This document shows, piece by piece, positions 17,444-25,566 of a DNA stretch of 64,000 nt. How positions within the stretch are numbered: the first letter of the stretch is position 1; each line of letters begins with the position of its first letter. The position numbers and the translations under genes were made by a program. The DNA is from Salegentibacter sp. Hel_I_6. Its GTDB lineage: Bacteria; Bacteroidota; Bacteroidia; Flavobacteriales; Flavobacteriaceae. The stretch lies in contig NZ_JQNQ01000001.1 of NCBI RefSeq assembly GCF_000745315.1, forward strand, positions 496,001-560,000, written 5' to 3'. The notes beneath the pieces were generated by a model that saw nothing but the letters and a program-made list of their open reading frames with translations, searched no databases and was not told where the DNA came from.

Positions 17444-19229
17444 GCCAGGTTTCTTCTGATGTGGTACCAATACTAAAATTAGCTGCAGTTTCTATTAACG
17501 CCAAATGAGAATATGCCTGAGGGAAATTACCCAACAATCTTTTGGTTTCAAAGTCAATATCTTCACTGAATAAACCTAAATGATTACTATACGAAAGCAA
17601 TTGGTCGAACATTTGTTTTGCTTTCTTCTTCTCTCCTATTTTGAATAAACTATCTATTAGCCAAAAAGTACAAATAGTAAAAGAGGAAGTTGGCTCGCCA
17701 AAATCGTCTTTATTCTTATAACGATACATTAAACCATCTTTGCACAATTCTCTTTCAGTTGCCTGCACGGTGCTCACAAAACGAGGATCTTTAGCATCTA
17801 TAAATCCATATTGCTCCATCAACAACGTGGAAGCGTCCAGATCTTTAGATCCGTAAGATTGCGTGTAAGCCTGAACTTCTTCGTTCCAACCGTTTTTATA
17901 AATATCATTGTAAATTTCAGCACGTAAAGATTTCCAATGTGTATCGTTAACACCCATTCGTAAAACTTCGCCAATCTTTATCGCACGGTCTATCGCTACC
18001 CAACATAGTAATTTGGAAAACACAAAATGTCGATCTTCGGTACGCAATTCCCAAATACCTTTATCTGGTTTCTGCCAATTTTCTTCTACAATACTCACAA
18101 TACCTCGTACTACGGTCCAAAGTTCTTCAGAATTCTCCAGCGAGGTTTCAAACTGGTTGAATTGCTGATAAATAACCTCCATCAAAATTCCGTAGATATC
18201 ATTTTGCTTCTGAATATAAGCGGCGTTTCCTGTTCGTACAGGGTGAGAACCCTTATACCCAGATAAATGATCTAAAATATGCTCCGTAAGTTCTTTTTCA
18301 CCATTGATACCGTACATGATCTGGATCTTCTCATCCTTATCGGGAATAATATCTATAATAAATTGAAGAAAATCCTTAGCCGATTTTATGTGGCCGAGTC
18401 CCGCCATTACTTTTATCACCATAGAAGCATCGCGAATCCAGCAAAAACGATAATCCCAATTTCGTTCTTCCCCAATAGTTTCAGGCAAAGAGGTGGTTGC
18501 TGCGGCTAAAACCGCACCAGATTTTTTATAACTAAGGCATTTTAAAACCAAAGCACTTCGCATAATTTCATTCTCGTAATGCGTATAACGGGTAGTTTTC
18601 GCGCTCCAATTCATCCAATAAGTCTTGGTGCGCTGAAATTTTAAATAAGAACGATCTAAAGATTGGGTAATTAGCTTTTCATGATAACCTACCAGGCAGT
18701 ATGCGTTTCCGGTTAATTCAATTTCATTCTGCTCTAGAATATCATTAAGATCTAAACTGGAGTAAAAGAAAAGGGAATCGTATTTTCCTTCTTTGGTAAA
18801 GCTTTTAATGTAATTACCTTTATGATCGCTATGGGTTTGCTCTCGTGAAAAATCTAAACGAGGATCATATTTTATTCTAAACTTTGGCTTTCCACTAATT
18901 AAACGTATAAATCTAATTACATCCGGCGGGGCGTAGTAAGAACCGTCTTCTCGCGGGTAGCGAGGCATAAAATCTATTACCTGGAAGGAATTTTCACCAT
19001 CATTAAATTCGGTATTTAAAATATTGGTTTCCCAAAGATATTCTTGTGTGATTTTATAAGAATCGTCTACAATAAATTCAAAACTTCCACCGCGTTCTTC
19101 ATCCAGAATTTTAGCAAAAACTGCTGAGGAAGCAAAATTTGGCAAACAGCACCAATCCAATGATCCAGTTTTTGATATTAATGCAGCACTTTTACAATTT
19201 CCTATTATTCCGTAATCTAAATTCTCCAT
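17430..19229 (-). CDS. glycoside hydrolase family 15 protein (glucoamylase/trehalase-like)
   Basis: 599 residues. The N-terminus (YGIIGNCKSAALISKTGSLDWCCLP) is typical of prokaryotic GH15 proteins. Conserved RNWDYRFCWIRDA lies at about residue 253, and the proton-donor region PDKGIWELR near 393. The glutamate-rich GEPTSSFTICTFW near the C-terminus probably holds the catalytic base. GH15 includes glucoamylases and bacterial trehalases. No signal peptide, so it is cytosolic. It is divergent from the OtsA-OtsB fusion gene 96 bases away, which favours trehalase and turnover of trehalose, although a glucoamylase acting on glycogen is not excluded. Confidence 0.85.
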   Translation of the reverse strand: MENLDYGIIGNCKSAALISKTGSLDWCCLPNFASSAVFAKILDEERGGSFEFIVDDSYKITQEYLWETNILNTEFNDGENSFQVIDFMPRYPREDGSYYAPPDVIRFIRLISGKPKFRIKYDPRLDFSREQTHSDHKGNYIKSFTKEGKYDSLFFYSSLDLNDILEQNEIELTGNAYCLVGYHEKLITQSLDRSYLKFQRTKTYWMNWSAKTTRYTHYENEIMRSALVLKCLSYKKSGAVLAAATTSLPETIGEERNWDYRFCWIRDASMVIKVMAGLGHIKSAKDFLQFIIDIIPDKDEKIQIMYGINGEKELTEHILDHLSGYKGSHPVRTGNAAYIQKQNDIYGILMEVIYQQFNQFETSLENSEELWTVVRGIVSIVEENWQKPDKGIWELRTEDRHFVFSKLLCWVAIDRAIKIGEVLRMGVNDTHWKSLRAEIYNDIYKNGWNEEVQAYTQSYGSKDLDASTLLMEQYGFIDAKDPRFVSTVQATERELCKDGLMYRYKNKDDFGEPTSSFTICTFWLIDSLFKIGEKKKAKQMFDQLLSYSNHLGLFSEDIDFETKRLLGNFPQAYSHLALIETAANFSIGTTSEETWLSDF

Positions 19230-19325
19230 ATACTCTTAAAATTCTTTAAAAAGGCTTGTAGTGTAAAATGATTTTCGGAAATTTAAGAAAAATCAATTTC
19301 GCAACAACAGCATTCACATATAATT

Positions 19326-21539
19326 ATGAGTAAAACAATAATAATTTCCAACCGATTACCATTACAAATTAGTTTAGAAGAAAATAACCTGGAAGTCACG
19401 CCAAGTGTAGGAGGACTCGCAACCGGCTTAAAATCATTCCATAAGGATGGGGATAGCATTTGGATTGGGTGGAGCGGACTTACAGAAGAGGAAATCCCCG
19501 AAAATCTTTTAGAAGATGTTAAAGATAAAGCTCTAAAAGAAGATTGTGTTGCTGTAAATCTCAGCGAAGAAGAAATTGATGGTTTTTATTATGGTTTTAG
19601 TAATCGCACTATCTGGCCGCTTTTCCACTATTTTATGGAATATACTGAAGCCGATAAAGATCACTGGGAAACCTATAAAAGTGTCAATAGAAAATATGCA
19701 GATGAAGTGCTGAAACATTATGAAGATGGAGATCATATTTGGGTACACGATTATCAATTGCTTTTAGTGCCAAATATGATTAGGGAAAAACAACCCGAAG
19801 CAATTATTGGCTTTTTTAATCATATTCCTTTTCCCTCCTACGAGGTTTTTAGAACACTACCCTGGCGGGACGAAGTTTTAGAAGGTGTGCTCGGTGCCGA
19901 TTTAATTGGTTTTCATACCTACGATTACGAAAGACACTTTTTAAGTTCGGTAAGTCGTATTTTACGTCACCAGGTGAATTTTAATGAAATTACGCTTCCG
20001 GAGAGAATTGTAAAAGTAGATTCTTTCCCAATGGGAATAGATTACAACAAATTTGAAGATGCCGCGCTTAATCATTTTAAAAATACCGAAGAACAACGCA
20101 CTGAATTACAGCGAAGATTAGATCACCACTCCAATGAAACGCCAGAAGCTAAACTTATATTAAGCATTGATCGTTTAGATTACACTAAAGGAATCGCTAA
20201 CCGAATTCGTGCTTTTGAATATTTCCTTGACAGGCACCCTGAATATATTGAAAAAGTTAGACTGGTAATGCTTGCTGTTCCATCCAGGTCTAATGTTCCA
20301 CAATATCAACGTTTAAAACGTGAAATAGACGAATTAGTAGGACGAATAAACGGAAAATTCTCTACAGTAAGCTGGACGCCAATCTGGTATTTTTACCGCT
20401 CCATGCCCTTTGAAAACCTAATTGATCTTTACACGAGTTGTGATATAGCCCTGCTAACCCCAATTAGGGATGGAATGAACCTGGTTGCAAAAGAGTTTAT
20501 AGCCACCAGGATAAATCAAACCGGGGTGCTTATTTTGAGTGAGATGGCAGGTGCCGCACACGAAATGAATGAAGCTTTAATTATAAATCCGAATAATTTT
20601 GAGCAAATTTCTGAAACCTTAATTCAGGCTATAGAAATGCCGGAAGAAGAACAAAAACAACGCAATAAAACCCTTCAAAAGAGATTAAAGCGCTATAGCG
20701 TAGAAAAATGGGCCAGCGATTTTATGCAAGCCCTGAAAAACACCAGCCAGGATCGGGAAGCATTTAAATCTACAAGAGTTTCTTCTAAAGTTTCAGATGA
20801 AATTCTGGAAAAATTTAAAAACGCGAAGAATAGAATCTTATTCCTGGATTATGACGGAACGCTGGTGAACTTTACCGACAAACCTGAAAAAGCAAAACCA
20901 GACCAGGAATTAATAGATTTGGTGCATACATTAAATCAATCAGTGAACACCGATGTAGTTCTTATAAGCGGTAGAGATAAGGATACCCTGGGTTCCTGGT
21001 GGCAAAAAATTCCTGTAGAACTTATTTCTGAACACGGGGTGTGGATGCGAAAAAAGAACAGTGAATGGGAACTTTCAGAAAATGTAAATAACGATTGGAT
21101 GAGTGCGGTAAGACCGGTAATTGAAACTTTTGTAGATCGCACACCGGGTACCTTTATAGAAGACAAAAATTATTCTCTGGCCTGGCATTATAGAAAAGCC
21201 GATCCTGAACTGGGAGAAATTAGAGCCAATGAGCTTTCTAATGTTTTAAAGGAATTAATTTCTAACCGTGGTCTTAGTGTTCTGGAAGGAAATAAGGTGC
21301 TGGAAATAAAAAGTAGCGGCGTAAATAAAGGAAAAGCTTCTAACAAAAAATTAGTGGGCAGGGATTACGATTTTATTTTTGCCATTGGTGATGATTGGAC
21401 CGATGAATATATGTTTGAAGATCTTCCTGAAGAGTCTATTACCGTGAAAGTTGGAATGAAAAAAACCAGCGCACGCTACTATGTAGAAGACACTTCTAAA
21501 GTTAGAGACATATTAAACAGATTTGCTGAAAATTCATAG
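19326..21539 (+). CDS. bifunctional trehalose-6-phosphate synthase / phosphatase (OtsA-OtsB fusion)
   Basis: 737 residues. Residues 1 to about 470 form a GT20 synthase: VGGLATGLKSF near the start, WIGWSG, HDYQLLLVP, then SIDRLDYTKGI. From about residue 500 a HAD-type phosphatase follows: FLDYDGTLV near 506 and GDDWTDEYMF near the end. The fused protein makes trehalose-6-phosphate from UDP-glucose and glucose-6-phosphate and removes the phosphate to give trehalose, a compatible solute. It is cytosolic. It is divergent from GH15 and downstream of two MscS channels on the same chromosome arm: synthesis, release and breakdown in one block. Confidence 0.95.
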   Translation: MSKTIIISNRLPLQISLEENNLEVTPSVGGLATGLKSFHKDGDSIWIGWSGLTEEEIPENLLEDVKDKALKEDCVAVNLSEEEIDGFYYGFSNRTIWPLFHYFMEYTEADKDHWETYKSVNRKYADEVLKHYEDGDHIWVHDYQLLLVPNMIREKQPEAIIGFFNHIPFPSYEVFRTLPWRDEVLEGVLGADLIGFHTYDYERHFLSSVSRILRHQVNFNEITLPERIVKVDSFPMGIDYNKFEDAALNHFKNTEEQRTELQRRLDHHSNETPEAKLILSIDRLDYTKGIANRIRAFEYFLDRHPEYIEKVRLVMLAVPSRSNVPQYQRLKREIDELVGRINGKFSTVSWTPIWYFYRSMPFENLIDLYTSCDIALLTPIRDGMNLVAKEFIATRINQTGVLILSEMAGAAHEMNEALIINPNNFEQISETLIQAIEMPEEEQKQRNKTLQKRLKRYSVEKWASDFMQALKNTSQDREAFKSTRVSSKVSDEILEKFKNAKNRILFLDYDGTLVNFTDKPEKAKPDQELIDLVHTLNQSVNTDVVLISGRDKDTLGSWWQKIPVELISEHGVWMRKKNSEWELSENVNNDWMSAVRPVIETFVDRTPGTFIEDKNYSLAWHYRKADPELGEIRANELSNVLKELISNRGLSVLEGNKVLEIKSSGVNKGKASNKKLVGRDYDFIFAIGDDWTDEYMFEDLPEESITVKVGMKKTSARYYVEDTSKVRDILNRFAENS

Positions 21540-21678
21540 GCTTTTAAATTGTTAAAATCCTTGACATTTTCTCAAAAAGTTTATGCATAACTTAACTTCA
21601 AAAATATGGCTGACGCTTGATTATAATCTAATTTTACATCGAACAATAAATACGAACCAAAACTTAAAACTTAGATCG

Positions 21679-21966
21679 ATGAAATCAGGAAAAATGTTAT
21701 TAGGATTAATATCAGGAGCAGCTGCAGGAGCGGCATTAGGACTATTATTTGCCCCTAAAAAAGGAGCAGATACTAGAAAGGCGATTTCAGACTCAAGCAA
21801 TGAAGCTATAGAAGGAACAAAAGGAAAATTCAACGAATTTTCTGACTCTTTGAGTCACAAAGTTGATGCTTTAAAGAATAAAACTAAAGCTAGCCTTTCT
21901 AGTTCAAAAGCTGACCAAAAAGCGCACGAAGCAAAAGCTGAAATTCATAATATGAAAGCCAGCTAA
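21679..21966 (+). CDS. YtxH-domain protein
   Basis: 95 residues when started at the ATG at 21679. An earlier in-frame ATG at 21583 would add 32 residues that do not belong to the family (MHNLTSKIWLTLDYN...) and remove the signal-like start. From the chosen start the sequence opens with MKSGKMLLGLISGAAAGAALGLLFAPKKG, a glycine/alanine-rich membrane helix followed by the YtxH signature LFAPKKG. A charged, coiled-coil-forming tail rich in Lys, Ser and Ala follows. YtxH proteins are general-stress proteins of unknown mechanism in Bacillus. It follows the trehalose gene and ends at a strong terminator. Confidence 0.85.
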   Translation: MKSGKMLLGLISGAAAGAALGLLFAPKKGADTRKAISDSSNEAIEGTKGKFNEFSDSLSHKVDALKNKTKASLSSSKADQKAHEAKAEIHNMKAS

Positions 21967-21992
21967 ATTCTTTTTTCTAAAGAATTTTATAT

Positions 21993-22025
21993 AAAATCCC
22001 GACATAAAATGTCGGGATTTTTTTG
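21993..22025 (+). terminator. intrinsic terminator after the YtxH gene
   Basis: AAAATCCCGACAT, AAA loop, ATGTCGGGATTTT then T-run; perfect 13-bp stem. Confidence 0.93.
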
Positions 22026-22105
22026 TTTAGATTTTTATCAAATTCTTAATTATTTGTGATATCACAGAAACTTTGGGTATTTTAGAAGTCTAAACCAAAC
22101 TTTGA

Positions 22106-23455
22106 ATGATTAAGAATATATCTACCCTTGCCCTACTCCTTTTTTCAGGACTAATTTTTCAACAAACAAATGCGCAAACAGATCAGCGTATCTATGAAAT
22201 CATTGATAATGTATCAGCCGATAGAATAGAAGCCGATATTAGAAAACTTGCCGGTTTTGGTACCCGAAACACTTTTAGTGACACAGTCTCTGATACTCGC
22301 GGGATAGGTGCCGCCCGGAGATGGATAAAATCTGAATTTGATAGCATATCCTCCGAATGCAGTAACTGCCTGGATGTTTTTTACCAAAAAGACTTTGTAA
22401 CTACCGATGATGGTGAACGTATTCCACACGATGCCTGGGTGGTAAATGTTGTGGCCGTTCAAAAAGGAACAAAATATCCAAATAGATACATAATTATGAG
22501 TGGCGATATAGATTCCCGCGCCAGTAACACTATGGATTTTGAAACCGATGCTCCGGGAGCTAACGATAATGCCAGCGGCATGGCGGGAGCCATAGAAGCT
22601 GCAAGAGTTTTATCTAAATATGAATTTGAAAGTAGTGTGATTTATGTTGGCCTTTCTGGTGAAGAACAGGGTTTGTTCGGTGGAAAAGGACTTGCTGAAT
22701 ATGCCGAAGAAAAAGAATGGGAAATTATTGGAATCCTGAACAACGATATGATTGGGAATATTGAAGGAGTTGATGGCGTAATAGATAACCGCAGCTTTAG
22801 GATCTTCTCTGAACCAGTTCCCCCAAATGAATCTGAAAGAGAACGAACAATGCGTAGATTTTATGGTGGCGAAGTAGATGGAATATCCCGTCAGCTTGCT
22901 CGTTACGTTCATAAAACCACAGAAACCTATATGCCAGAAATGAACCCTATGATGATCTATCGTTTAGATAGATTTGGTCGCGGTGGGCATCATCGCCCGT
23001 TCAATGACCTTGGTTTTCCTGGAATTAGGATTATGGAAGCTCACGAAAATTATAACCGCCAACATCAGGACATAAGAACTGAATATGGGATTGAGTATGG
23101 AGATGTAGTAGAAGGTGTAAATTTTGATTATGCTAAAAAATTAACTGCGGTAAACGCCATAAATATGGCGAGTCTTGCCTGGGCGCCGCCAGCACCAAAA
23201 AATGTGGAAATTGGTGGAATTGTAGAACCATCCACTAAACTAAAGTGGGATAATGTTGAAGGTGATATCGCCGGATATAAAATTCACTGGAGAGAAACTA
23301 CAGAAGCCCAATGGCAACATTCAAGGTTTGTAGGTAATGTAAATGAATTCACCCTGGAAGGAATTGTTATTGATAATTACTTTTTTGGAGTTTCAGCAGT
23401 TGGAAAAGATGGCCATGAAAGTGTTGTAGTTTTTCCATCGGGTGTTTTTAGATAG
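22106..23455 (+). CDS. secreted M28-family metallopeptidase with C-terminal FN3-like domain
   Basis: 449 residues with a signal peptide ending near QQTNAQ. The M28 zinc-peptidase core shows GANDNASG (Asp154), VGLSGEEQGL (general-base Glu) and NNDMIGN; a late His lies in MEAHENY. The first zinc ligand, normally His in GHxDS, reads GDIDS, so Asp134 replaces it. The last roughly 85 residues (PAPKNVEIGG...PSTKLKWDNVEG...GYKIHWRET) look like a fibronectin type III fold. It probably cuts peptides or N-terminal residues in the periplasm or outside the cell. It stands alone between terminated neighbours. Confidence 0.85.
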   Translation: MIKNISTLALLLFSGLIFQQTNAQTDQRIYEIIDNVSADRIEADIRKLAGFGTRNTFSDTVSDTRGIGAARRWIKSEFDSISSECSNCLDVFYQKDFVTTDDGERIPHDAWVVNVVAVQKGTKYPNRYIIMSGDIDSRASNTMDFETDAPGANDNASGMAGAIEAARVLSKYEFESSVIYVGLSGEEQGLFGGKGLAEYAEEKEWEIIGILNNDMIGNIEGVDGVIDNRSFRIFSEPVPPNESERERTMRRFYGGEVDGISRQLARYVHKTTETYMPEMNPMMIYRLDRFGRGGHHRPFNDLGFPGIRIMEAHENYNRQHQDIRTEYGIEYGDVVEGVNFDYAKKLTAVNAINMASLAWAPPAPKNVEIGGIVEPSTKLKWDNVEGDIAGYKIHWRETTEAQWQHSRFVGNVNEFTLEGIVIDNYFFGVSAVGKDGHESVVVFPSGVFR

Positions 23456-23491
23456 GAATTCGGGATATTTTTAAACTTAAACTTTTAAAAT

Positions 23492-24355
23492 ATGAAATAT
23501 ATAAAACGCTTAAGCTTTATCATTTTCTTCTGTTGCTGCCTTATTTCCTGTGGAAATAAAAATGATAAAAAGGAAGCAAATAAAGAACAGGCAAAAGTTG
23601 AAGTCGATACTACAGCTACTCAAAAAACAGAAGCCGAAGAACTTTCAGAATCGCCAAGACACCATGAATGGGTGACTTTATCGCATGGTGAACGAGAATT
23701 TCAAGCTTTTATAGCTTATCCGGAAACCAGCGGAGCTACAAAATCGGTTATCGTAATTCACGAAAATCGTGGTTTAAATGATTGGGCAAGATTATTTGCT
23801 GATAAACTGGCTGCAGCAGGTTACCTGGTAATCGCCCCCGATTTGATTTCAAATACCCAGGGAAAGCGCCGCACCACCGATTTCGAAAATCCTGATGCGG
23901 CAAGAGATGCCATTTATGCGTTAGACGCAGACCAGGTAACTAAAGATTTGGATGCAGCTTTTCAATATATAAAAGAAGATTCAGCTTCTACCGGCGAAGT
24001 GGCGGTAGTTGGTTTTTGTTGGGGTGGTTCTCAAACCTTCAGGTACGTCACTAACAACAAGGATATTTCTTCAGCCCACGTATTCTATGGAACCGGTCCT
24101 GAAGATGCTTCAGCAATTGCTAATATTTCGGCTCCTGTTTATGGATATTATGGTGGTGATGATAATCGTGTGAATTCTACGATTGAAGCAAGCGAAAAGA
24201 TGATGAAAGAGGCAAACAAATCTTACGAATATGAAATTTATAAAGGAGCCGGCCACGCATTTATGCGCAGCGGTCATCAAGCAGATGCAGAAAATGCGAA
24301 TAAAGAAGCGCACGATAAAGCCTGGAAAAGACTCAAAGATCTTCTTCTAGAATAA
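23492..24355 (+). CDS. dienelactone hydrolase family lipoprotein
   Basis: 287 residues. A lipoprotein signal (CCCLISC, then Gly-Asn) is followed by a charged linker of roughly 35 residues. The alpha/beta-hydrolase domain shows the dienelactone hydrolase triad: nucleophile Cys176 in GFCWGGS, Asp223/Asp224 in YYGGDDNRV and His255 in GAGHAFMR. A Cys nucleophile, not Ser, is characteristic of this family. The substrate is unknown; an esterase or lactonase acting in the periplasm is likely. It starts 36 bases after the peptidase gene and may share its transcript. A terminator follows. Confidence 0.88.
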   Translation: MKYIKRLSFIIFFCCCLISCGNKNDKKEANKEQAKVEVDTTATQKTEAEELSESPRHHEWVTLSHGEREFQAFIAYPETSGATKSVIVIHENRGLNDWARLFADKLAAAGYLVIAPDLISNTQGKRRTTDFENPDAARDAIYALDADQVTKDLDAAFQYIKEDSASTGEVAVVGFCWGGSQTFRYVTNNKDISSAHVFYGTGPEDASAIANISAPVYGYYGGDDNRVNSTIEASEKMMKEANKSYEYEIYKGAGHAFMRSGHQADAENANKEAHDKAWKRLKDLLLE

Positions 24356-24426
24356 TCCATTTTCAGCTTAGCTATATAAGGAAAAAGGTATCTAAGTTTT
24401 AGTTTTTTTCCTTCAAATACAATTCT

Positions 24427-24457
24427 AAAAAAGGGCATTCCACTGGGATGCCCTTTT
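24427..24457 (+). terminator. intrinsic terminator after the dienelactone hydrolase gene
   Basis: AAAAGGGCATTCC, ACT loop, GGGATGCCCTTTT; one mismatch in the stem. Confidence 0.88.
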
Positions 24458-24503
24458 GCTTAGGACCTAATTAACAATTGTTTGGGGGAACCTTAATAAA
24501 AAC

Positions 24504-24526
24504 AAGTAGCTTTAATAGCTACTTTT
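24504..24526 (+). promoter_or_regulatory. hairpin with short T-run in the leader of the small membrane protein gene
   Basis: AAGTAGCT, loop TTAAT, AGCTACTT followed by TT. It ends 27 bases before the ATG at 24553. It could be a second terminator for the upstream unit or an attenuator in the leader. Confidence 0.5.
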
Positions 24527-24552
24527 AGATAGTCTAACCAAACTAAATTATT

Positions 24553-24774
24553 ATGGCAGAAATTAAAATTGAAAAGAAGAAACCTATCTGGCCCTGGGTT
24601 ATATTAATCATCATATTGATTCTTGGAATATTATTTTATGTATTCGCTTATGAGGAAGATAATGATACTATAGATGACACAGATAATATTGAAGAATTAA
24701 ACGATACTTCAGCCAGCGTTTCTAACGAAAAAGCTGAGATGGCCTTTTGTAAAAAAGGAGAATTAATTTCATAA
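24553..24774 (+). CDS. small single-pass membrane protein
   Basis: 73 residues. A lysine-rich cytoplasmic start (MAEIKIEKKKPIWPW) runs into one strong membrane helix (about residues 14-34), then an acidic Asp/Glu/Thr-rich tail. The opening KIEKKKPIWPW is familiar from short flavobacterial proteins found next to PRC-barrel genes, but no function is known. Some relatives have longer C-termini, so this could be a shortened form; no frameshift could be demonstrated. The stop is 16 bases before the PRC-barrel gene, which indicates co-transcription. Confidence 0.7.
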   Translation: MAEIKIEKKKPIWPWVILIIILILGILFYVFAYEEDNDTIDDTDNIEELNDTSASVSNEKAEMAFCKKGELIS

Positions 24775-24790
24775 TTAAAAACAGAGCATT

Positions 24791-25438
24791 ATGAGTAAGC
24801 AGAATATAAAAAATAAAAATTTACATTATTTAAGTGAATTAAAAGATTATAAAGTTGCAAGTGGTTATCCCGATATTAGGGGTTGGACAGTAAGAGATGC
24901 AGACAAGCGTGTAGTGGGAAAAGTTGATAATTTATTGATCAATAAAAACCTGGATCGCGTGGTTTATGTAGATGTAGAAGTTGACCAAACAATTATAGAT
25001 TCACGCCATGATCCCTACGGGAAACCCGCAGATCCTGAAATAAAAGAATTTGTAAATAAAGATGGGCAAAACCACGTAATTGTTCCTATAGGGCTTATAG
25101 AACTTGAAGAAGATGAAAAATATATTTTCACTTCCAGAATAACCCACCAAACATTTGCTGAAACCAAGCGAATTGAAAGAGGTGCAGACCTTGACAGGAA
25201 ATATGAAGAAAACGTTTTAAGCTCTTATAATCGGCCATCTCGCATTACTACAGATGATGAGCATATTAAACGCCGAAAAGAAGAAGAATATGCCGATAAA
25301 ACTATCTCTGGGCACGGGGATGATGAACAAATAATAGACGATAATTACGAGGCGCAAATCAATAAAGATCGTCACGCCGATGATTCATTTTACGAAAGAG
25401 AGGAATTTGATGGTGCAAACTTTAGAAAAAGGGATTGA
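24791..25438 (+). CDS. PRC-barrel domain protein
   Basis: 215 residues, no signal or membrane segment. The PRC-barrel (about residues 20-120) includes DIRGWTVRDADKRVVGKVDNLLIN, the usual strand pattern of the domain seen in photosynthetic reaction centre H subunits and RimM. It is followed by a long charged tail rich in Arg, Glu, Asp and His that looks disordered. In Bacteroidota such proteins are often associated with stress-related genes. Its partner is probably the small membrane protein just upstream. No catalytic residue is expected; a scaffold or RNA/membrane-linked role is possible. Confidence 0.82.
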   Translation: MSKQNIKNKNLHYLSELKDYKVASGYPDIRGWTVRDADKRVVGKVDNLLINKNLDRVVYVDVEVDQTIIDSRHDPYGKPADPEIKEFVNKDGQNHVIVPIGLIELEEDEKYIFTSRITHQTFAETKRIERGADLDRKYEENVLSSYNRPSRITTDDEHIKRRKEEEYADKTISGHGDDEQIIDDNYEAQINKDRHADDSFYEREEFDGANFRKRD

Positions 25439-25450
25439 AGATTTTAAAAG

Positions 25451-25566
25451 TTGACTAGCTATTGGAATAATTTAATTTTATCAGGCCGAAGTGGGTTCAG
25501 ATTTTATAATGACTTAATTCTAAATGTAGATTTAAAAACTTTTCCAATAGCTTCTTTGTTAGTCAA
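25451..25566. repeat. long-range inverted repeat between two convergent genes
   Basis: TTGACTA-GCTATTGGAA at 25451-25467 pairs with TTCCAATAGC (25542-25551) and TAGTCAA (25560-25566), an 8-base bulge splitting the right arm. The loop is about 74 bases. The right arm covers the tex stop codon. Either a two-way transcript end or a small inserted element; no T-run directly follows the stem. Confidence 0.55.

Noticed and set aside
21583..21678. Upstream ATG for the YtxH gene
   Set aside because: It adds 32 residues unlike the family; the ATG at 21679 gives the expected start.
24553..24774. Frameshift in the small membrane protein
   Set aside because: Some relatives may be longer, but the next gene begins 16 bases later and no continuation of a longer protein was found in the other frames.
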